Shown one piece after another: positions 1 to 6,664 of a DNA stretch of 64,000 nt. Numbering within the stretch: the first letter of the stretch is position 1; each line of letters starts with the position of its first letter. The stretch comes from Pseudomonas sp. 8O (lineage in GTDB: Bacteria > Pseudomonadota > Gammaproteobacteria > Pseudomonadales > Pseudomonadaceae). The DNA is taken from assembly GCF_902506495.1 (NCBI RefSeq), contig NZ_LR733265.1:1322868-1386867 (forward strand). The letters run 5' to 3'. Both the position numbers and the translations under genes were made by a program. A model generated the notes under the pieces. It did not search any database, was not told the DNA's origin, and saw only the letters and a program-made list of their open reading frames with translations.

Positions 1-17
1 GATCTTATTTTATCAAG

Positions 18-1223
18 TCATTGAGCAGGACTTTCCAGAGAGGAAGATATCTTGCGCGGACTTAGCTTCTGCCTAATATAACTTTGCATAGGCACCTCAA
101 AATAATAATAACTAGCAAAACACATAGGTATCAAAGCAGCCATAAATATAATTATAGAATATTCAGTATAAAAGAATTCACCGCCAACACCCAACCACAC
201 ACTGCAAACCGCAAAAAACAACTGCAGAGGAAAGTGGATCAAATAAGACGAGTAACTTAAGTGCCCCAAGAATGAAACTCTACGCCCCAAGCCACCCCGA
301 AAAGTCTCAATTAATGCAATCGAAACAATTGCCATCGGAAACATAAAAACAGTAACCACATAAAACGTAAACTTAGTAACCACCAAAACAAGCAAATCAA
401 ATACCTGCCGAGGGAGCACAGAGCTAAAAAAATCAACAATAGCCGGCGAAGGCTGCCCGCTTTTAAAAGTGAAAACTAGAAAAACCCAAGACACCGCGGT
501 AATAAGCCACAAAGACAAGACTAGGCGAACATTTGGCGCGCTCTGCCTAAGCCAATCGTAGCAATAAAAAGCTACCCCCCCGGCAAAGAATGAGGTGATG
601 CCACGGCCTAATCCTGGGTTTATCTTACTCATGAAAACCCCCAGCACTAGCAAAACACATAGCACTGATACACGTGGCTTCCCAATAAGACATAGGGCGA
701 AGAACGCCAAGTACAAAAGAACCTCTATCGATACAGACCAAATAGGAGCATTAAATGAAGCACCCGACTGAAAACCCCACTCGGAAGCCATGAACAAATT
801 CAAAGAAAAATGATAAAGGTCATTATATTGATATGTGAAATATCTCCCCTGCCACTGAAAATAAACATACTGACCAACCAAAACAAGCAATAAAGTTAGA
901 AAATGCAGGGGATATAATCGCGAGAAACGAGCCACAAAAAATAATTTACCACTCACTTTCCCTGCTGAAATTGAACCCGCATACAGCCAAAAGAAAACAA
1001 ACCCTGAAAGAGCAAAGAAAAAATCAACAGCCAGCCAGCCCCAGTGATAAATAATTGAAAAGAAACTATAGAAAGGCTGCTCGCTAATTCTATATCCGCC
1101 ATCCTGGGCAGTACCGTATAGAAAGTGCTGCCAATGCCAGAACACTACACTTAATGCGGCAAGACCTCTCACCACATCAAGAGAGTAAAACCGAGATGGT
1201 ATTGGCTTAGGTGAAAAATCCAT
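18..1223 (-). CDS. Acyltransferase family 3 (OafA/YrhL-like) membrane protein
   Basis: This 401-residue polytopic membrane protein begins with the family signature LDVVRGLAALSVVFWHW (about residues 15-31) and continues with roughly ten hydrophobic segments, as in acyltransferase-3 proteins that transfer acetyl or other acyl groups onto sugars of O-antigen, exopolysaccharide or peptidoglycan. The WHW histidine matches the conserved catalytic-region histidine of the family. The length is normal for a stand-alone member without a C-terminal SGNH domain. The gene is clearly A+T-richer than the housekeeping genes further right, which suggests horizontal transfer and fits a surface-polysaccharide or genomic-island gene. 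The acceptor sugar cannot be told from sequence. Confidence 0.85.
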   Translation of the reverse strand: MDFSPKPIPSRFYSLDVVRGLAALSVVFWHWQHFLYGTAQDGGYRISEQPFYSFFSIIYHWGWLAVDFFFALSGFVFFWLYAGSISAGKVSGKLFFVARFSRLYPLHFLTLLLVLVGQYVYFQWQGRYFTYQYNDLYHFSLNLFMASEWGFQSGASFNAPIWSVSIEVLLYLAFFALCLIGKPRVSVLCVLLVLGVFMSKINPGLGRGITSFFAGGVAFYCYDWLRQSAPNVRLVLSLWLITAVSWVFLVFTFKSGQPSPAIVDFFSSVLPRQVFDLLVLVVTKFTFYVVTVFMFPMAIVSIALIETFRGGLGRRVSFLGHLSYSSYLIHFPLQLFFAVCSVWLGVGGEFFYTEYSIIIFMAALIPMCFASYYYFEVPMQSYIRQKLSPRKISSSLESPAQ

Positions 1224-1266
1224 TAGTAGTACGCTCGCTTCAATATAAACCGTCTAGGGCCAACCG

Positions 1267-1290
1267 TTTCATGCACAGCCGTGCATGAAA
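1267..1290. repeat. Perfect 10-bp inverted repeat
   Basis: TTTCATGCAC and GTGCATGAAA are separated by AGCC. It lies about 45 bp upstream of the acyltransferase start. It could be a regulator-binding palindrome or a hairpin; no poly-T tract follows, so a terminator is unlikely. The rest of 1291-1700 shows no convincing gene; the short ORFs there lack ribosome-binding sites and recognisable motifs. Confidence 0.5.
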
Positions 1291-1710
1291 TCCGACACAT
1301 ACTAATACCTACGCGAACCAACCCTAAGCGTTTCTTGCCACTGCACCTTAGTGACGTCGCTCATCAGCGATGAAACAACCAGCAGCTAAGTCCTCCCAAA
1401 AATCGATCACAAGCCAGAAAAGGCGGTTTGGGAACGCACTTTTCCCCCTCCCGCCGACGGGCCTTGCGCGAATTTTTTGTGCAAACCTGGGTGGTGGTGA
1501 AAGAGGGGTGCCGGGGCAGCAGTGGCGCGGGCCTTGGCGGGTGATGGGTGTTTTCACGCTGTGAAAGGCTTTGCAAGGCTGTGTAAAACAGTACAGTCGA
1601 GAGTGTCCACATTGCGTCCACACCGCTGGAAAACATGTGCAGCATATTCAGCCATATAGCCCGGAAAACCCCATGCCATGGGCTTTTCCCCTGATGGCAC
1701 GTGACGCTGA

Positions 1711-1761
1711 CTGGGGCTCATAATCCTTTGGTCCACGGTTCGAGTCCGTGTGGGCCCACCA
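1711..1761 (+). pseudogene. 3' fragment of tRNA-Met (CAT anticodon), probable att scar
   Basis: The segment has an anticodon loop CTCATAA (CAT at 1719-1721), a T-arm with stem CACGG/CCGTG around TTCGAGT, the acceptor strand TGGGCCC, discriminator A and encoded CCA (1759-1761). The matching 5' acceptor strand, D-arm and a well-paired anticodon stem are missing upstream. It is therefore a partial tRNA, of the kind left where an integrative element recombined into a tRNA 3' end. Its + orientation would place the element, and the intact tRNA, to the left of the window. It is not expected to make a functional tRNA. Confidence 0.7.
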
Positions 1762-1766
1762 CCTTC

Positions 1767-1797
1767 AAAGCCGCGCATTGCGCGGCTTTCGTGTTTT
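1767..1797 (+). terminator. Rho-independent terminator after the tRNA fragment
   Basis: AAAGCCGCGC pairs with GCGCGGCTTT around the loop ATT and is followed by CGTGTTTTT. It lies 5 bp beyond the tRNA CCA end and is the likely original terminator of the tRNA transcript. Confidence 0.8.
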
Positions 1798-1882
1798 TGC
1801 ACACCTCAAATGGAACCCCCCTCCTCACTCGCCACTACGCCTCCAGGCGCTGAGAAGCTGCGCAGCCATTGCCTACGAAAAA

Positions 1883-2027
1883 TGTAGCCCAAGAGCTACA
1901 AAAAACGATCACCAGGCGCATCCTGTAGCCCATAAGACACAATAATTGATTCAGGCTGCTTGTATAGCTGTAGCCCACGAGCTACATTTTTCGGCATTAC
2001 TTCGATTTTTGACGCCCAGGGGCTACA
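1883..2027. promoter_or_regulatory. HipB-type operator cluster (TGTAGC-N6-GCTACA)
   Basis: Two near-identical palindromes, TGTAGC-N6-GCTACA, lie at 1883-1900 and 1969-1986. A degenerate copy lies at 1924-1941 (right arm GACACA), and a lone right half-site GCTACA at 2022-2027 touches the hipB start codon. Such repeats in front of a hipBA operon are the classic binding sites of the HipB/HipA complex, which represses its own promoter. Assignment to this regulator is inferred from position. Confidence 0.7.
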
Positions 2028-2028
2028 A

Positions 2029-2289
2029 ATGACCTCTCTCTACGACGTTTCGGAAATGCTGAAACAGGCGCGTGGTGACGCGAAACTGAGCCAGGAAGCG
2101 CTTGCCAGTCGTGCCGGTGTTTCACGCACCACGGTAGCGCGCATGGAAACCCTGGCCAAAGGCGATATGAGCGTCTCGGTGCTGGTTCGCCTGCTGGAGG
2201 CGGCAGGCTACGACCTGAAGCTGGTCAAGGCCGGGCATCAACGCACGGTTGAAGACATTCTCGACGAGCAACGCTCAGGGAGTGCTTGA
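2029..2289 (+). CDS. hipB: HipB-like antitoxin, XRE-family helix-turn-helix protein
   Basis: The 86-residue protein has an HTH_3 domain at about residues 8-65, with AKLSQEALASRAGVSRTTVARME forming the helix-turn-helix. HipB antitoxins bind operator DNA and hold the HipA kinase inactive. I start at ATG 2029; an upstream TTG at 1960 in the same frame would translate through the operator palindrome and is unlikely. The stop codon lies 2 bp before the hipA ATG, so the genes are translationally coupled in the usual antitoxin-first order. The operator cluster upstream points to autoregulation. Confidence 0.85.
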   Translation: MTSLYDVSEMLKQARGDAKLSQEALASRAGVSRTTVARMETLAKGDMSVSVLVRLLEAAGYDLKLVKAGHQRTVEDILDEQRSGSA

Positions 2290-2291
2290 GC

Positions 2292-3626
2292 ATGATCCTC
2301 GACGTCCACGTCAGCTCACGGCGGGTGGCCAAGCTCTATCGGGAGCGCGATGAATATGTGCTGAAGTACCTTCCGAGCACAGCACCGGAAGACTTCGTCA
2401 GCCTGACGATGCCGGTACGGGAAGAAGCATGGCGCTGGCCGCGCGACCTCTTCCCGTTCTTCCGGCAGAACCTGCCCGAGGGGTATCTGCTGGGCGTCAT
2501 TCGCGAAGAGTTCGGCCCACTGCTCGATGGTACTGACCTGTCACTGCTGGCCGTGGTGGGCGGCACCGGTATCGGCCGAGTCTCGGTCACGCCAGAAGGT
2601 GTTGAACCCGGTGTTGATATGGCGCCGCTGGAGATAGAACACCTGCTCAAAGCGGAAAACACCAGCGAACGGTTCGCCGCACTGGTGCGGCAGTACGCTC
2701 GGGTCGCCGTATCGGGGGTCGTGCCAAAGTTCATTGCCAGCGACGCCGTCGCCTCTCGGGAGCCGCTGGGCAAACCGACCCTGCGCACCGGCTTTCACAT
2801 CATCAAGGGCTCTGACGAAACCACCCCATTTCTGGGCTTCAACGAGTTCTACACCATGCGCGTACTGGAGCGACTGAATGTCGTGCCGGTCGCTGCCTGC
2901 CGCATGTCTGACGACGGCAAGGTCCTGGTAGTGGATCGCTTCGACGTGGACGAACACGGCATCCCCCGCTACGGCGTCGAGGATGCCTGCGGGCTGCTGG
3001 GTTTACCGCCCCATGAAAAGTACGCACCCACCACCGAACGGGTGTGGAATGCCACACGCGCCTATATTCCCGCTGACCGCCTGCAAGCACAGCGCGAGCA
3101 CCTGGGCTGGCACCTGCTGACCAATTACGTGGTACGCAATGCCGACTGCCACGCGAAGAATATCGCGCTGTTCTACTCCTCCCGAGCGGACGTGGGCTTC
3201 ACGCCGGTCTATGACCTGGTGACCACTCAGGCCTACCCGCGCTTCGCCGGCAACCCGCCTGGCCTGTCCGTGGGAGGCAGACAAACCTGGACACCGGGTC
3301 GGTCCTTGGAAACTTTCTTCAAGGCCGTACTGGGCATTGCCCCGAGCAAATACGCAGCCATGCTCGAGCAACTCTGCGAGTCCGCCGTAGAGGTCGGCAG
3401 CGAAGTGATCGAAGCTGCGAAGAACGAGCCCGCCTGGCGCGACGTAGCCAAACATATGGTGCATGCCTGGAACGAAGGCATGGAAACAGTCCGCAGCCCC
3501 AAAGCCGCCCCGCACTTTCGTGGCCTGGATAGCGCCATCGAAGACGCCGGTTTCTCCGGCCCGCGCAAACCTGAGCGCAGCAGAGAAGTGATTGGCCGCT
3601 CCGAATTGCTGGCGAAGAAGCGCTGA
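2292..3626 (+). CDS. hipA: HipA-family serine/threonine kinase toxin
   Basis: The 444-residue protein has an N-terminal HipA-N1-like domain (about 1-105) and a HipA-C kinase domain (about 140-385). The catalytic segment RNADCHAKN (about 282-290) supplies the Asp and Asn of the kinase loop, and YDL (about 307-309) is the DFG-equivalent metal-binding site. Characterised HipA toxins phosphorylate glutamyl-tRNA synthetase and cause growth arrest or persistence; the target here is unknown. GGGAG at 2278-2282 fits ATG 2292, with an in-frame TTG at 2286 as the alternative. The helical C-terminal tail after about residue 390 carries no motif I recognise. Composition matches the host chromosome more than the neighbouring RT cassette does. 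Confidence 0.88.
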   Translation: MILDVHVSSRRVAKLYRERDEYVLKYLPSTAPEDFVSLTMPVREEAWRWPRDLFPFFRQNLPEGYLLGVIREEFGPLLDGTDLSLLAVVGGTGIGRVSVTPEGVEPGVDMAPLEIEHLLKAENTSERFAALVRQYARVAVSGVVPKFIASDAVASREPLGKPTLRTGFHIIKGSDETTPFLGFNEFYTMRVLERLNVVPVAACRMSDDGKVLVVDRFDVDEHGIPRYGVEDACGLLGLPPHEKYAPTTERVWNATRAYIPADRLQAQREHLGWHLLTNYVVRNADCHAKNIALFYSSRADVGFTPVYDLVTTQAYPRFAGNPPGLSVGGRQTWTPGRSLETFFKAVLGIAPSKYAAMLEQLCESAVEVGSEVIEAAKNEPAWRDVAKHMVHAWNEGMETVRSPKAAPHFRGLDSAIEDAGFSGPRKPERSREVIGRSELLAKKR

Positions 3627-3689
3627 CCAGCAAGCGACACGACAGCCCAACGAGCGTCAGGTGAGAAGACGGTGGGCCAGATAGCCCTT

Positions 3690-3735
3690 ATTCGGCTCAC
3701 CAAATGAGCCGAATAGGTGCGCTAATCGGCTCATG
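3690..3735. promoter_or_regulatory. Operator-like inverted repeat cluster without a gene
   Basis: ATTCGGCTCA (3690-3699) and TGAGCCGAAT (3705-3714) form a perfect 10-bp inverted repeat with a CCAAA spacer. A third copy, ATCGGCTCATGA, follows near 3725. There is no poly-T, so it looks like a repressor operator, not a terminator. The 336-bp gap between hipA and the NERD gene contains nothing else I can support; these sites may be what remains of a lost regulated gene. Confidence 0.5.
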
Positions 3736-3962
3736 AACAAAAACTCCTGCCAAATGACCCGGCCTGGATCGGGCAGCTCGGCCGCGCTCAGCCCTGCGCA
3801 ATGCCCCCAAACCTGGCGTAACCGCCTAGCGGCCATAGGACAATGGTCGCGATCCTCTTGAGCGATTGAAAGCAATTAGCCATTATCCAGATCAGTGCCA
3901 AGCATCTGGATTTCGGCACACCTGCTCGCCTCTCCCTCAAGCAGCTCGGCTCAAGGAAGAAA

Positions 3963-4733
3963 ATGGATTACAGCCCGATAGTCGCCCAGGTCTGGGGCAT
4001 GCTGACCTGGTTCATCCCGGCGGCCCTGCTGATCGGCCTGCTCAAGTCGCCTTGGGCCAAGGGTCATATTGGCGAACTCCTGGTGCGCCTGTTCGCCCAC
4101 TGGCAACTGAACAAGCAAACCTACCGCCGCCTGCACAATGTCACCCTGAACACCCCAGACGGCACCACGCAGATCGACCACGTATTCCTCTCGCCCTACG
4201 GCATCTTCGTGCTGGAAACGAAGAACATGAGCGGCTGGATCTTCGGCAGCGAGAAGCAAGCGCAGTGGACGCAGAAGTTTCCCAAACGCAGCATCAAATT
4301 CCAGAACCCGCTGCGGCAGAACTACAAACACCTCAAAGCCCTGGAAGCCACCCTTGGCGTTGATCCCGCGCACCTGCACTCGGTGATCACTTTTGTCGGC
4401 GGCAGCACCTTCAAAACCGAAGTGCCGGCCAACGTGACCCAGGGCATTGGCTTTATTCGCTACATCAAGTCATTCCAGCAGGCGGTATTCAGCGAGGCTG
4501 AGGTCGACGCCATGCTGCACACCCTGCAAACCGGCCGCCGCGCACCAACCTTCGCTACGCACCGCGAGCATGTGCAAAACCTCAAGCGGCGTAGAGACCC
4601 AACAGCCGAGCGGCAATGTCCGAAATGCGACAGTGCTCTGCTGATTCGTACAGTGAAGTCAGGCCCGAAAGCGGGGCAGCAATTCTGGGGCTGCTCGGGC
4701 TTTCCGAAGTGCAGGACGATGCAAAGCTTATAG
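3963..4733 (+). CDS. NERD-domain protein with C-terminal C4 zinc finger
   Basis: This 256-residue protein has one N-terminal hydrophobic segment (about 9-27), a NERD (nuclease-related) domain at about 35-150, and a C-terminal topoisomerase-type zinc ribbon, CPKCDSALLIRT...FWGCSGFPKC (about 220-252). The segments IDHVFLSPYGIFVLETKN and the preceding GE correspond to the restriction-endonuclease-like core with its D and ExK residues. NERD proteins are predicted DNA-processing enzymes, and several appear in defence loci. The gene sits 87 bp upstream of the SLATT/RT cassette on the same strand, but its base composition is host-like, so it may be an older neighbour and not part of the cassette. 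Confidence 0.8.
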   Translation: MDYSPIVAQVWGMLTWFIPAALLIGLLKSPWAKGHIGELLVRLFAHWQLNKQTYRRLHNVTLNTPDGTTQIDHVFLSPYGIFVLETKNMSGWIFGSEKQAQWTQKFPKRSIKFQNPLRQNYKHLKALEATLGVDPAHLHSVITFVGGSTFKTEVPANVTQGIGFIRYIKSFQQAVFSEAEVDAMLHTLQTGRRAPTFATHREHVQNLKRRRDPTAERQCPKCDSALLIRTVKSGPKAGQQFWGCSGFPKCRTMQSL

Positions 4734-4820
4734 ATGCAAGGGGCAGCAAAGAATCATGGCCTATCCCCGAATACTCAAATACTCAAATACTTATTAACCA
4801 TTATCAACTGGAATAGCAAC

Positions 4821-5438
4821 ATGGATAAATTGGCGGCATATAAGAAACTTTTAGCATCAGCCAGCTGCACAGCTGACTATAGATTTAATGCTTACAGACG
4901 CCTCCTTAGACTTGAGCACGCATCTAATCTGGCGCTCATCTCAGCTTCAACCGCACTTATTGTAGTCTCGGTTATTGTCGCGCTTTACTCTAATGAACTC
5001 GGACAATACGAGAAGATCATTACAATTGGACAGAATTGCATGCCAGTAATAATGCTAGCAGTTTCCATCATGGTTTCAGGCGCCAAGTACGGCATTAGAG
5101 CAGAAAAGATGCATGAGTGCGCCCAGACACTAAATCATCTGAAGAAGCTATTTAACTTCAAGATCCAGAACGAAAATTTTGATCCTAAATTTGATGAATT
5201 CAATAAAGACTCTCTCAGATACGCGAGGACCATCTCAAAATACGACAATCATGCAGATGCAGATGTTTATGTGGAGAAGGTCCGTTCATGGTTTGAAGGG
5301 AAATGTATTTCCTGGCTAGCGGTTATTCCGATAGAAATTATTGAAAAAGGATGGATCTATTACTGTTACGCGACTGTTTCAATTTTATCACTAGCCTGGA
5401 TTTTCTTAGGACTATACTCCGTAACTAAAGGTATTTAG
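4821..5438 (+). CDS. SLATT-type membrane protein, putative effector of the RT cassette
   Basis: The 205-residue protein has a short helical N-terminus, two closely spaced transmembrane segments (about 36-57 and 70-88), a long charged helical stretch (about 95-160), and a third hydrophobic segment at about 178-199. This is the plan of SLATT (SMODS- and SLOG-associating 2TM) domains, which are predicted pore-forming or membrane-disrupting effectors in conflict systems; one SLATT family is known to pair with reverse transcriptases. The start is ATG 4821; an in-frame upstream ATG at 4734 abuts the NERD stop and would add 29 residues without family character. The stop is 2 bp before the first RT start codon, implying co-translation. 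The gene is strongly A+T-rich like both RT genes. Confidence 0.72.
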   Translation: MDKLAAYKKLLASASCTADYRFNAYRRLLRLEHASNLALISASTALIVVSVIVALYSNELGQYEKIITIGQNCMPVIMLAVSIMVSGAKYGIRAEKMHECAQTLNHLKKLFNFKIQNENFDPKFDEFNKDSLRYARTISKYDNHADADVYVEKVRSWFEGKCISWLAVIPIEIIEKGWIYYCYATVSILSLAWIFLGLYSVTKGI

Positions 5439-5440
5439 CC

Positions 5441-6664
5441 TTGTTGAATCAGAGCTTTACAGGGAAAAGCTTTTTAAGGCTGACATCCCTAAGAGATATA
5501 ATTAGATTCAAGCTCGGCCGAGAAAGAGCAGAATATTTAGAAAAACTAGAAATAGCTGCAAAAAAGGTAGCTGATGGAAACTGTGATTTTTCAGACATCT
5601 CCCCCTTTTCAATAAAAGGAAAGAAGATATTTAAACCCCATTTGCTGGAGAGTGTATATAGCTTAAGACGAGTTAACAAAATTTTAGGCAGGATATACAA
5701 AGTAAAGCAATCTGATAGAGATAGCATTACGAGACAGCTAAATGCGTTAATTACAGACACCAGCCCTTATGTAATCATCAAGGGCGACATAAGCAATTTC
5801 TACGAATCGATACCGAGAGAAGCTGTCCTCGAGAAAATAGAATCTAATCGTATACTCTCATACCAGAACCGGAATTTGATAAAACAAGTTTTTACTTGCA
5901 AGAGCATTTCCGCAGAAAACGGTCTTCCCAGAGGCATCAGCATTAGCTCCTCTCTTTCCGAGTTATATCTTAGAGATTTTGACAGATACGTCAGATCACT
6001 AGAGGGCGTTTATTACTATGCGCGCTATGTAGATGATTTTATAATATTCTCCCACACCACTGGAGAAGATATACTTTCCATGATAGCGCTCAAGCTTAAA
6101 AGCATAAGCCTTGAGCTTAACGACAAGAAAATCAAAAAAATCAAATCAACGAAAATGTTAGAAGGCTCGCAAACATTGAGCTTTCTAGGTTACGAACACT
6201 ATATAGACTCAGACGGCTCTGGGAAAACAAGAATATCAAAAAACAGAATCCGAAAGATAAAAACTCGAATTGCGCTTGCCTTCTTAGACTACGCAAGAAA
6301 TCATAACACCAACTTGCTCTGTCTTAGACTTAGGTTTGTCACTGGCAATTATCAAATTCGAGAAGACTCCAGCCTGGGTGCGAGAGGACTAATGGCCGGC
6401 TTCTACTACAACAATAAGGCATTAACTGATCTTGAGCAGGTATTTGAGTTAGACAGCTATCTTATGCGCCTATGCCGCTCTAAACGTGGAAGTATCTATA
6501 GATCAGTTGGTGACTTACACATGAGGCAAGCTTGTCGCGCCGCGCAAGGAATTAGCTTTGACAAAGGTTTCAATCAACGCAAGATTTACAAGATCGCGAA
6601 GAATGAATTCTCGCTGATAAAAGCATGCTGGAAGCGGGAAGAGACATATGAGAAAAAACAGTAG
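5441..6664 (+). CDS. Reverse transcriptase of the UG/Abi type, Drt3a-like
   Basis: The 407-residue protein carries the RT palm motifs in order: motif A, IKGDISNFYESI (Asp116); motif B, GLPRGISISSSLSE (161-174); motif C, YVDD (196-199); motif D around LNDKKIKK; and motif E, FLGY (248-251). There is no maturase X domain, endonuclease or retron VTG element, so it belongs with the unknown-group/defence RTs. The size and pairing with a second, larger RT match Drt3a of defence-associated RT type 3. The start is TTG at 5441 with AAAGG 9 bp upstream (TTG 5444 is possible). The 3' end overlaps the next RT gene by 17 bp. Catalytic Asps are intact, so DNA synthesis is expected; an RNA template candidate lies downstream. 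Confidence 0.85.
   Translation: MLNQSFTGKSFLRLTSLRDIIRFKLGRERAEYLEKLEIAAKKVADGNCDFSDISPFSIKGKKIFKPHLLESVYSLRRVNKILGRIYKVKQSDRDSITRQLNALITDTSPYVIIKGDISNFYESIPREAVLEKIESNRILSYQNRNLIKQVFTCKSISAENGLPRGISISSSLSELYLRDFDRYVRSLEGVYYYARYVDDFIIFSHTTGEDILSMIALKLKSISLELNDKKIKKIKSTKMLEGSQTLSFLGYEHYIDSDGSGKTRISKNRIRKIKTRIALAFLDYARNHNTNLLCLRLRFVTGNYQIREDSSLGARGLMAGFYYNNKALTDLEQVFELDSYLMRLCRSKRGSIYRSVGDLHMRQACRAAQGISFDKGFNQRKIYKIAKNEFSLIKACWKREETYEKKQ

Noticed and set aside
1640..1761. Complete tRNA-Met gene
   Set aside because: No D-arm or 5' acceptor strand complementary to TGGGCCC is found upstream, and the anticodon stem pairs poorly.
1348..1945. Several short ORFs on both strands around the tRNA fragment
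   Set aside because: They overlap the tRNA fragment, terminator and operator palindromes, lack ribosome-binding sites and show no recognisable domain.
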